A stretch of DNA of 64,000 bases from Meghimatium bilineatum (taxonomy: Eukaryota; Mollusca; Gastropoda; Stylommatophora; Philomycidae): positions 7,117,747 to 7,181,746 of the forward strand of contig CM067312.1 in NCBI GenBank assembly GCA_034231615.1. The letters are read 5' to 3'. Positions within the stretch are counted from its first letter, which is position 1, and every line of letters begins with the position of its first letter. The notes below the pieces were generated by a model. It searched no databases. It had not been told where the DNA came from and was given only the letters and a program-made list of their open reading frames with translations. Positions 54,704 through 64,000 of the stretch are shown here, one piece after another. The translations under genes were made by a program, and so were the position numbers.

Positions 54704-55789
54704 AGAACTACCTACCAAGACAATCAGCAAAGGATAATGTACTAGTTGTTAAAGTGTAACTAATAAAATTAATAAATAGTAAAAAATACTAAATGTTTCA
54801 TTTTTATTTTACATACAATCCTCCCAAAAATATGTCTTTAACTAAATAAAAATCTCTACATCCACCAACTGCCGGATAATTATAGCCAAGGAAAATTATC
54901 AATGAAAAAACCCCCCAAAGAACACAGATTTGCCTGTCCTATGTAATTTATTTCATTTTGCTTTCTGCAAAAATGGTAGTCCCGTTACGCAAACATGAAC
55001 CAGTATTTGTACTATTTATTAGTAATAGTAACAACTAGTACAATATCCTTAGTGTTATCACTTCTTATTTTTGTTATTACGGCACTCGTCACTTTATCAA
55101 ATATCCTCTGACACTTTGGTTATTATTTATACAAGTCAATAAACCTAATCAATGAGGATCCTTCAAATGAAAACCTTAAAAGTGTGCTACACATTAGAGT
55201 TACCATGACATTGACTTGTAACCTGTCAATATTTCTAATGATATAAGGAGGGTCCTGTTATGCCATCTTGGTGCAGATAACAAACAAATAGGTTTCACCA
55301 ACACCGACTTTAAAAAAAAAAACAGCAAGCAGAACACTACTCCTCTTTGGCATTTGTCAATATTGAGGTTTATCATCTTTAAACTGATACCCACTATTAT
55401 TAAACTGCCATTATGATGTCTTTTGGCAGTTTTAAGATGTTTAAACCCAACAGGTGAAACTTAGAAAAAGAGAATGATGTATTGCTAATCACTGGTAATA
55501 CTTTGTCAAGAAAGAAAAGGACTTTTGGTAAAAAGGTTGATTTGTGTGTGTGTGTGTGTTATCAGTGATTAGCAAAACTTTAATACCCTTTTATATGTTT
55601 CGTCTATCAGACTTTTATGGTTTTTACTTGCAGTGACTACCAAAAGACAATTGATAATCGTTGGTATATAAAAAAGTTGGTATTTTTATGTTGTGTTACC
55701 AATGTCAAACATGGACACCTAAACAAAGACACTAGAAAAAAATATAACAGCATGTGAAATGAGTAGTTTCAGGAAAACTATAAATGTCA

Positions 55790-56090
55790 CGAGAAGAGAC
55801 CGACAGAAAAATGAAGATATCAGAAAAGAAATAAAAACAATTTCAAGTCAATATTACATCAAAAGACATTAAGCCAGGTGGTTTTGTCAAGTCATGAGAA
55901 TAGAACAACACAACCAACCCTTTGTGCATACACCAGCAGAAGATCGGGCCTACAAGGCATGAAGAAGACCAAAATCTAAATAAGTGGAGACAATCAAAGA
56001 AACTTTGATGAAACAAAGAAACTACGACACTTAGCAAAAGTGGAAATGACAATCGATAGATATTTGAACCATACTCATCATAACAGAACT
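55790..56090 (+). mobile_element. LINE C-terminal fragment
   Basis: Plus strand, in pieces: ARWFCQVMRIEQHNQPFVHT, RRPKSK, VETIKETLMKQRNYDT; the RWFGHVMRM...GRPK..W..TIKE pattern of LINE C-termini, with several stops. Confidence 0.68.
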
Positions 56091-56284
56091 CTTTATGTGA
56101 TTGCTGAGTTGCCTAGTTGATTTATAGCAATGGCAAAAATAGTGTTTGCCTCAAATTAATGTGTAACTTTAATTTGTACGAAATATAGTCTTATGTGAGA
56201 AAACTTTGGTTCCAATTATGACATAATGGCAAGAAAAAACAATATAAGTGACATTTTATTTACCAATAATAACCTAACTGTCAG

Positions 56285-56410
56285 AGGATATTCCACAAGG
56301 TGGAGAGTGCTGCAGTAACAAACTGTCAGAGGATATTCCACAAGGTGGAGAGTGCCGCAGTAACAAACTGTCAGAGGATATTCCACAAGGTGGAGAGTGC
56401 TGCAGTAAAA
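56285..56410. repeat. 45-bp minisatellite, about 3 units
   Basis: Units AACTGTCAGAGGATATTCCA + CAAGGTGGAGAGTGCTGCAGTAACA; a diverged single unit occurs at 22998-23042, beside the foldback element. Confidence 0.9.
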
Positions 56411-56647
56411 AAACTAAGCAACTATATTTTTTCTGGATGAAGGTCCCTATTGAACTGTAACATGGGAAAAAAATCCTTGATTTTCTGTTTCTTGTTATTT
56501 CTCATTAACATTATTTGTGTTATATTAATAATTAGTAACAATAACACTTCATCATAGGTATTATCCTATCACTTCTTATTTTCCAACGTAAATCCAGGAA
56601 TTATAGTACTTCACATGTTCCAGTTTAAGACAAAATAATATGCGTTG

Positions 56648-56880
56648 TAATAAATATATAGGGAATAAGTATATAGAGAATAAATATATAGGGAATAAAT
56701 ATATAGAGAATAAATATATAGGGAATAAATATATAGGGAATAAGTATATAGGGAATAAATATAGAGGGAATAAGTATATAGAGAATAAATATAGAGGGAA
56801 TAAATATATAGGGAATAAATATATAGGGAATAAATATATAGGGAATAAATATATAGGGAATAAATATATATGAGTAAATA
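56648..56880. repeat. 15-bp minisatellite, about 15 units
   Basis: Units AAATATATAGGGAAT with AAGTATATAGAGAAT variants; reads (NKYIG)n or (SLYIY)n, artefacts. Confidence 0.93.
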
Positions 56881-56999
56881 TATACTGAAGATCGACAAGT
56901 CTATAGAATACATTATAATAATATACAAAATAAAAAATGAGTATATGTTATTTGTTATTATTCTTTACTCACTGAGGGGTGGATATATCTAACAGCTGT

Positions 57000-57530
57000 C
57001 TGTGTGTTGTCATGGCCCAAAAGGGGAGCAAAGAATAGTGATAGTGTTGACATCCATATTGCAAGAAGGTAATGAAGGTTTTGGGGGTGGAGTTAGCTGT
57101 TCCATCCCTAAGAAACACAGAAGCCATGGTGAAGTCGCATGTATCAGACTGAAAGGACTCCTGCATTTTGCCTGGGCCTGAAAGGGGAGCAAAGAATAGC
57201 AACACTGTTTACCTTCCATGCATGTCATAAAAGGCGACTAAGGAGGTTATGGGATGGAGTTGGCTGTCCCATCCCATATAGGGTCAGTGACCCAAAGTCA
57301 TGCTGAAGTCGGATGAGTCGGGCCGAAAGGCGCAGCAATGCTGTAAACCATGACACAACTAATTCCGTTCTCCGGGTTACACCCTGCTTATCTGCAGGAG
57401 TTTGAGAACGAGCACAGAAGAAGAAGAAGACTGAAAGAATATCTCAGCCACGCTGAAAACCATGATACAATGTATTCCATTCTCTGGACTACATGCTACT
57501 AACTAGCACAAGTTTGACAATTAACTCGAA
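57000..57530 (+). mobile_element. Older SINE-A copy split by a younger SINE-A
   Basis: The first part (57000-57155) has TGTGTTGTCATGGCCCAAAA and AAGTCGCATGTATCAGACTG. It resumes at 57428 with AGACTGAAAGAATATCTCAG, ATTCTCTGGACTACATGC and ends ACAATTAACTCGAAG. Confidence 0.85.
57156..57427 (+). mobile_element. Young SINE-A copy nested in SINE-A, 10-bp target duplication
   Basis: Full-length, ending GAACGAGCACAGAAGAAGAA. AGACTGAAAG occurs exactly at 57146-57155 and 57428-57437, fixing the element at about 272 bp. Confidence 0.93.
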
Positions 57531-57614
57531 GTGGACCAAGCGACAACCCATTTTCATTTTTCCCTATTTGCTGGTTTTGTCCCTGGTCCACTAGGAGTTG
57601 ATACAGAAGAGAAA

Positions 57615-57950
57615 ACTGTGACTATGTCGATAGTGATACCTACAGCTGTCCAAATGTTATGCATGCTTAACTTTGGTTAGCATTCAGGTCGGTGTCCTGT
57701 GCACCTTACGGGAACTCTCTCGTACAACTGTCTTACCATCGATACGACTACAGATTTCTAATGTTCAGTGAATGGTGTAAAAAAAATGAACGTACTAGTC
57801 ACCAAGCCAAAGCTGGATATGTCATGCCATTGGCATAAACAAAATGACACCACAATGAAATTCCGTTCCCTGGACTACATTCTGCTGGAAATCTAGAAAT
57901 GTACTGCTACAAGAGACATCCAGTGAGAACTTGAGAACGAACCCCAAAAG
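57615..57950 (+). mobile_element. Long SINE-B form (module E + B)
   Basis: Module E (57615-57806: ACTATGTCGATAGTGATACC, GGTTAGCATTCAGGTCGGTG, GAACGTACTAGTCACCA) passes directly into SINE-B (CTGGATATGTCATGCCATTG to GAGAACTTGAGAACGAACCC). Same arrangement as the reversed copy at 36304-36619. Confidence 0.78.
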
Positions 57951-57999
57951 AATTCAGCAGAAGCAGCAACAGATTATGCAGCAGTGGTTAGAATGCAAC

Positions 58000-58940
58000 A
58001 TCACTGCTGAGTGCATTTATTAGTGTACTCTAATGTGAAACAACCCATGGCCTAATTGTTTGTATCATACATCTCCAAATCAGTCATGATAAACTAGGGA
58101 TAACATTAAAGATATTCAACTAAGAACAGAAAACAAGAGTATAGCAAAACACTGTGTGTTAACATAGTATGAGAACAGAGAAAATAATAGTAAAACTAGG
58201 GTTTGCCATGCATATCAAAAGAGGTGATTAAGGTACTCCATGCCTATTTAGTTTTATTAATACATTTCTCATATTGAATGTATTTATATGTGAATATTAT
58301 ATTTGCTTGTTTAGGTTAAGTGAAATGTACCGCTTATGGTGAGGCGTGCTCATTTCAACTGTTGTCCGTTACATCAGAGCTTTACAACCATACACAAAAA
58401 GTGGAGGTTGGGGTTCTGGTAATCCAGCCATCACAATCTCCATAGTGAGTTAATCTTTAGATTACTAATTTGCTTATCTATTATGTACATTATGTTATAA
58501 TTACATTGTACTTTAACACATTTAGTGCCATATCATAAATGTTCATGCTCTGACCAAACATCCCAGCATGTATGTGTATCTAGCAAGTCTTAGTAAGAAT
58601 ATACACAAACTTGCTATCACAAGGACATACATTTTTTTCAAATTTAACTTGTTGCGTAAACATATTTACAGCAAAAAAAAGCTATGTATGATTTTCAAAT
58701 AGAATTGTCTACCTTTTTTTCCCCCATTGATAAAAAATAAAATCAGCTTTTTATCACAACTAAGTTCAACAGCTACAAGATAATTGGCAAGACAGAATAT
58801 TAACAGGATGCTGGAACTGGGGATATCAATGACAGTAAAAATTACATGTTCTCTGTGCATGTGTAAGTATGTTATTCGTGTGTACCAAAGCAAAAAACAG
58901 CAAAGTTAGTATGGTTTATATACCAAGAATTCACAGTAAA
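58000..58940. other. ABI intron sequence, no gene recognised
   Basis: AT-rich. A SINE-A scrap is visible at 58198-58240 (GCCATGCATATCAAAAGAGG). Nothing else assignable. Confidence 0.4.
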
Positions 58941-59008
58941 CACTTACCGGTTTACCTGTGGAGATAAATAAAAGCACAACAGCAGAAAATAACAATACAA
59001 ATTCTTAC

Positions 59009-59053
59009 CATTCCAGTTTTGTCCTCGACTAGAATTATTGCGAGAATAAGCAG
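59009..59053 (-). CDS. Abi: Abl interactor (ABI), 45-nt cassette exon
   Basis: Phase-1 microexon between TTGATCCATTAG and GTAAGAAT, encoding (A)AYSRNNSSRGQNWN. It joins in frame to exons 63488 and 54473; its length of 15 codons allows silent skipping. Splice signals are good and the peptide has the Ser/Asn/Gly composition of the ABI linker. Confidence 0.75.
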
Positions 59054-59419
59054 CTAATGGATCAAGGAAGAAAAATTATAATTGTGCAGATGTTCAAGTA
59101 GAATAAGCAAGAAACAAATGAATAAATTGTGTTTTCTTGTGCTGCTAACTAATGATATGATCATGCAATGTAGAAGCAACAAGTCCAGTTAACCCTTTCA
59201 CTGCTAAGCCAGACTTTACTCATCCCTCTAAATTAATGCTAAAGGTGAGTTACCAATAGTTTTGTTGCCTATCACTTCACTGTCATAAATGATTTAACTC
59301 TGAAATTGTGAGCATCAGTTAAAAATCCCACAATGCAGTGTGTATTTTTAAGAGCCAATAAAAACCCAGCATTGGAAATAATTCAAGTCAAACAAGCAAG
59401 TAAGAGAAGACACTGAACA

Positions 59420-59690
59420 AGAAGAAAATGATTGACTTATATCAAACATGTACTTAGAATGAATGGAAACACTGCCACTACAAGTATTAAAATGGGAACC
59501 AGATGGTAAAAGAAAAAGAGGAAGACCAAGAGAGACTTTCTGCAGAACAATAATCATAGAGGAAATGACTATGGGTATCAACAACATGCTAGAATTACAC
59601 ACAGTAGCATCACATCACTCAAACACTGGAGAGCTCTGGTTTCTGCTCCAAGCACCATATTTGGTGCTGAAGGAATATAGATAGATATAT
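59420..59690 (+). mobile_element. LINE C-terminal fragment
   Basis: TYIKHVLRMN, then after a frameshift LPLQVLKWEPDGKRKRGRPR and ETFCRTIII. Same family as 8765 and 47270. Confidence 0.75.
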
Positions 59691-59696
59691 TGTTGA

Positions 59697-59815
59697 AACT
59701 CTCTTATTTGTTAGAACAAGAAAAGGAATTAGCACAGGGGGGAAGCCATTGAGGGAAAACTTTAGCACAAATGGGTATGTTTACTAATAACCATGTAGCA
59801 GTTAAAGAGTTAAAA
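59697..59815 (+). repeat. Dispersed repeat of about 120 bp, copy 2
   Basis: GAAACTCTCTTATTTGTTAG, AAGAAAAGGAATTAGCACAG, GCAGTTAAAGAGTTAA; partner of 52375. Its start resembles pogo-type termini (CTCTTAT), unproven. Confidence 0.65.
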
Positions 59816-59838
59816 ATAGCAGTGATGTAAACGGGACC

Positions 59839-59993
59839 TGCCAAAGATGGATGTTTCTGTCCATTGGCTGGGAAAAAAATGACACAGCACATTTCCATTC
59901 TCTGCACTATATTCTGCTGGAGATCTAGTAGGACCATTGTCCTGCTACAAGAGAGATCCAGCGGGAGTTTGAGACTGAACACTGAAGAAGAGA
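59839..59993 (+). mobile_element. SINE-B copy
   Basis: GATGGATGTTTCTGTCCATT, AGTAGGACCATTGTCCTGCT, GAGTTTGAGACTGAACACTG, short GAA tail. Confidence 0.86.
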
Positions 59994-60164
59994 GTGAACA
60001 CAAAACAACGACAACAACAAGCATGGAAAAAAAAGAAAGATGAGCCCAACAACAGATATACAGCAACTAACAAATGCTAAAGATAGGTTGATATTAAATA
60101 AATTAATAATTTTCGACATTGAGAAAACATCTGGTAGTATTGCAGGAACTATAGTCTATTTGTC

Positions 60165-60360
60165 CGGCCTTGTGGTGGCAAGGCACACAGAGAGCAACTG
60201 TGATGACAAAGGTACTGGGTTCAAATCTCACCACAAGCTAATGTTCATTCAGAATGTTAAAAAAAAACAATGGCAAACCACTGAATGTATTTATATTGCC
60301 TAGAAATTCACTACAGCCCCAAAATGTTGGGTTTTTGGCCAGAATAGAATATGCTACCAA
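60165..60360 (+). mobile_element. tRNA-derived SINE
   Basis: Head with GCCTTGTGGTGGCAAGGCA (A-box region) and CTGGGTTCAAATCTCACCA (B-box), then a body with CAATGGCAAACCACTGAATG and TTGCCTAGAAA, a layout common to metazoan tRNA-SINEs. End near 60360 is approximate. Confidence 0.65.
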
Positions 60361-61099
60361 TTTTCATGTTTTTTAATACGGTAATCTATTTGCAGGAACT
60401 GTATAACTATGTACGAGTCCATAGGTAAGAAATGTCAATTAAAACCGGATGTTTCTTCTTAAAACCTTAAATAAACTTTTTTGTTTGATGCTTTTCTTAA
60501 GGTCCTGAATATATATGAAAACGATATGGTATTTTTTTTTAAATAAGGAAAATTAATGCTGGAACAAATTTATGTGAAACTAATGCTGCTAATAATGGTG
60601 GAAACTGCAAAATCTAAAAATGAGTCAATGTGGAAGAGAATAAAATAGCAACTAATACACAGTCAGATAATGGAAACACAAAACTGGATTAACACAGTAT
60701 GGAAACAATCTTGCAATAAAGTAAGTAGATGGGTATTGGAACAAAACCAAATATAAAATAAATATGCAACCAATAAAAGTGGAGGTAAGAGCTTCATTAA
60801 CAGAAAATTAATTCCACCTAAACCGTATATTCAGATGACATATTGGACGAATTACCTGAACCACAATCTCTATTATTTTTTATGGGGAATAGTGCAATCC
60901 TGACCATACGAGGTGCAATTAAAATTTGAAAACAAATGTCGGTTGAACTCAAAAAGACGATCTAGAATTAAAATCAATGAAGGTTTTGAATGACTTAGAG
61001 TTCTAAGCTTCATCATGAACATTATTTTAATACGTAAACAAAATAAAAATAACAATGATGAAGTGCTTTTCACATTTCTTGAATAGAAACATGTCAACT

Positions 61100-61275
61100 A
61101 AGTGAACAACTGTTGAATATAACTACAACTAACCCAAGCATGTCATACATGACAACTAAGTGAACAACTGTTGAATATAACTACAAATAACCCAAGCATG
61201 TCATACATGACAACTAAGTGAACAACTGTTGAATATAACTACAAATAACCCAAGCATGTCATACATGACAACTAA
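61100..61275. repeat. 58-bp minisatellite, about 3 units
   Basis: Units ACATGACAACTAAGTGAACA + ACTGTTGAATATAACTACAA + ATAACCCAAGCATGTCAT. The last unit runs into GACAACTAAGGATAGCTGTG, a SINE-A-like block, so the repeat may have grown from a SINE-A fragment. Confidence 0.88.
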
Positions 61276-61844
61276 GGATAGCTGTGTGCGGGGTTAGCTA
61301 TATTATCAAACTAGGACAAATTGCTACAGTAACTGCATGAGAACATTGTTGCTTTAAGTCAGATGTCGGCAGCGTTTTTAACCTTAAATTACAAGGTGTA
61401 GTTTTTTTTTAACAAACTAATTCAATTCAACTATGTTCGATGTAGTGTTTTTTTTTGTTTTTACAACAAACCAATTTAATTATCTTAAGTCATTTTTGTA
61501 TTAATCATTTTAATGGTTATTTTCCTTTAAAGCCATTGTTTTTTTGATGGATCATTAACATTTTTTGGATGATACATGGATTTATGTTATTCTGCATACA
61601 TTTAAATCTGTAAAAGCAATTTTCATCCAAAAAAAATTGTGTTAATAAAAATTCTGTTCGTAATTTTATAAAGCATATTTTTTGTTACTTAGTTTCATTT
61701 TATTTGTGGGCACTCCTTATCCTTAAGAATTTCTTATCAACTTAGATAAAATTAAAATCAACATCAAATTAGATTTTTGTAACATAACTGTATCCTCACT
61801 GATGGATAAGTCATTCTGCAACAATGTGCTTGGGCTTTTCCTGC

Positions 61845-62065
61845 ACTGTGCGGTGGGAAAATTAGTGAAGTATCCAGTGGTGCCTTTAATACAACCACAA
61901 GCAGTCTTACGACAGAGATAAAAGCTGTGACGGAAGTACTGTCATGGCTGATGTCACTGCACTATTCTCATGCATGCATATTAAGTGACTCAATGAACAT
62001 GATCCGCAAAGATCATGTTGAAGCAAGAGTAATAATCTGGTTTGAAAGCCAACGTGTACTGGAGA
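61845..62065 (+). pseudogene. LINE RNase H fragment
   Basis: Reads SSGAFNTTTSSLTTEIKAVT then CILSDSMNMIRK (SDS-M, active-site Asp) and stops in similarity after about 62045. Same domain as 3546-3950. Confidence 0.6.
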
Positions 62066-62104
62066 CACAATTGGATGTATTAGTCTATCTATCTATTGTC
62101 TTTT

Positions 62105-62480
62105 CTCCACTTTTGTTGTGAGGCATCGCAGGATTGAATGACGATCGGTTTTCAGGCTATGGCATAATTGGTTGCATGCTCTGCCGTTTCAGAATGTTGG
62201 TAACTCCTTCAATCCACCTTCTTGGTCTTCCTCTGTATCTTGCTGTTTTCATTTTCATGTTGCATGCTCTTGCCACTGACCAATAAGGGTTCATTCTCAT
62301 TAGTTGGCCAATCATTTCAGTCTCTGTTTCTCATTATATTTGACCACTGATGTTGTTACAACAGTTCCTTGTAATGTCCTCATTCCTCACATGATCTCTT
62401 CTTGTTTTTTCTGCTTTTCTTAGACATCTCAATTCACACGTAATAATCTTTCTCTCTTGTTCTTTAGTTAATGTCCATGT
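62105..62480 (-). mobile_element. LINE C-terminus, fairly well preserved
   Basis: Minus strand: CELRCLRKAEKTRRDHVRNE, ITRNCCNNISGQI, then MIGQLMRMNPYWSVARACNM and RYRGRPRRWIEGVTNILKRQ to a stop; only a couple of interruptions. The RRD-VRNEDI...GRPRRWI motif is characteristic of LINE C-termini. Confidence 0.78.
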
Positions 62481-62974
62481 CAAACATTGAGAACACAATG
62501 TTGGGAGGAATATGGATTTATGATTTGCTTTCCATCGGGATAGATATGTGTTGATGTATTAGTGGTGTTTAAAAATTCAACAATATTTAAATAGCAATTG
62601 TCTGTACATGAGACACTTCAATTATAAATACATTATTATTCCAGCTAGAGCAGTGTTTCTCAACCTTTTTTTTAACCATGCCCCACATAAGACTTTCTAA
62701 AATTCTGATGTCCCTCTATGTAACATATACTTAATTTTTAATGTTCATAAATTATATTATTCTCCACCTCCCATCCCTGAATTCCCCCCCCCCCCCATGT
62801 GGCGATAACAGGTTAATAACCATTCAGCAATGAACCTTGCTTCACTAAAAATGACTCTACAGTGCTGTGAAACATTTACCATAACCAGCTGCCAAAAAAT
62901 CTGGATGCAATTTAATAATGTGATCTTATAAAAATAAATACTGGAAAATGTGCCCAGTTGTTTTAAAACATAAC

Positions 62975-63440
62975 CAAAAGTAATATTGAAAATAACGGAA
63001 ATCATAAACAAGAAACCAAAAGTAATATTGAAAATAACTGAAATAATAAACAAGAAACCAAAAGTAATATTGAAAATAACTGAAATAATAAACAAGAAAC
63101 CAAAAGTAATATTGAAAATAACTGAAATAATAAACAAGAAACCAAAAGTAATATTGAAAATAACTGAAATAATAAACAAGAAACCAAAAGTAATATTGAA
63201 AATAACTGAAATCATAAACAAGAAACCAAAAGTAATATTGAAAATAACTGAAATAATAAACAAGAAACCAAAAGTAATATTGAAAATAACTGAAATAATA
63301 AACAAGAAACCAAAAGTAATATTGAAAATAACTGAAATAATAAACAAGAAACCAAAAGTAATATTGAAAATAACTGAAATAATAAACAAGAAACCAAAAG
63401 TAATATTGAAAATAACGGAAATCATAAACAAGAAACCAAA
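62975..63440. repeat. 42-bp minisatellite, 11 units, 210-bp periodicity, in an ABI intron
   Basis: Units AACCAAAAGTAATATTGAAA + ATAACTGAAATAATAAACAAGA. An ATAATA-to-ATCATA variant marks units 1, 6 and 11. The array begins 47 bp inside the intron after ABI exon 63488-63932 and is open in the same frame, reading (FGFLFIISVIFNIT)n on the minus strand. Confidence 0.94.
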
Positions 63441-63487
63441 TGGAAGCTGATCATGATACATCAATCTAGAAGTGAAAGCAGAATTAC

Positions 63488-63932
63488 CCTTTGCTTCTGG
63501 ATGCATTAGTGAAGGATTTGAAGAGCGTGTCATATTGTGAAGCATACTTGGAGATGGATTATATCCTATCACTGTTGGCATGGATTGACCCATCCCATGT
63601 ATGGGTGGTGAATGGATCTGACCCATAACCATCATACTAGAAGGGGAATATGAGCCCCCTGAAGAGACAGATGATCTGCTTGATTGAGGATGAACGAAAT
63701 TACCCTGCAGCTGAGGAGCAGCTGGAGCAACAGGTGGAGCCACTGGGGGTCCGAGTGAACGGTAATGGCCACCGCTAGTTCTGCCAATAGTTCCACCACT
63801 TGATGCAGCCCGATACACAGGAGGAGTTGGAGGTTTCGTGCTTGGAGCCTGGTTATTGTTACTGTTACTGCTATTGCTGTGGGTGCTGCTGACTGATGGA
63901 CTTCGAGCTGTCCGAGGTGTGCTTGCTTGTTG
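63488..63932 (-). CDS. Abi: Abl interactor (ABI), Ser/Pro-rich exon
   Basis: 445 nt from acceptor GATTTCACTCCAG (phase 0) to donor GTAATT (phase 1). It encodes QQASTPRTARSPSVSS, an Asn/Ser tract, KPPTPPVYR, GTIGR, then Pro/Ser/Gly-rich sequence ending PSLMHPEAKG. KPPTPP...GTIGR matches KPPSPP...GTLGR in the ABI1/ABI2 proline-rich region between the WAVE-binding N-terminus and the SH3 domain. Upstream exons are outside the window. Confidence 0.88.
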
Positions 63933-64000
63933 CTGGAGTGAAATCACAGTTTGACAAATCAATTATTTATGTCTAGTTGAGGGAGAATGTGTAAGATGAT

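Overview
This is an animal (metazoan) genomic window: AT-rich, intron-bearing and dominated by non-LTR retrotransposon debris, short tRNA-like and SINE-like repeats and minisatellites. There is no operon structure, and coding exons are isolated between consensus splice sites. The LINE types and repeat style suggest a lophotrochozoan such as a mollusc; that is inference, since no species-diagnostic gene is present.

Two host genes can be supported. On the minus strand (63.9 kb down to 46.8 kb) lie five exons of an Abl-interactor (ABI) gene: a Ser/Pro-rich exon, two small phase-1 cassettes, a polyproline exon and a terminal SH3 exon. The exons for the N-terminal WAVE-binding half would lie beyond the right edge. 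On the plus strand (11.5 to 24.0 kb) lie five phase-compatible exons of a protein with a long Ser/Lys-rich N-terminus and a GRXCR-type glutaredoxin-fold domain without a CxxC centre, followed by a segment I do not recognise. Weaker candidate exons at 37.1, 39.3, 41.3 and 44.7 kb could belong to the same gene.

Mobile elements, left to right: a large Jockey-group LINE with endonuclease and reverse transcriptase (1-2650, minus) and an older second copy (15.4-16.9 kb, plus); at least 15 3'-end fragments of several LINE families; and about 40 copies of three SINE-like families, here called SINE-A (about 280 bp), SINE-B (about 150 bp, with a central near-palindrome) and SINE-C (about 150 bp). All three end in the same terminal motif ACGCAGAAGAAG, which also ends a LINE tail at 18.8 kb. 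Many copies keep exact 8-13 bp target-site duplications, and nested insertions allow relative dating. There are also foldback/MITE-like elements (23.1 and 38.0 kb), pogo-like terminal repeats (43.7 and 51.8 kb), and at least eight tRNA-like SINE heads.

About 20 minisatellites (unit 15-58 bp) account for most of the long open frames. Several show higher-order structure: 658 bp at 24.7 kb and 210 bp at both 50.3 and 63.0 kb. One is built from a LINE CETWT motif, one abuts a 3' splice site, and one is read in frame from an ABI exon.
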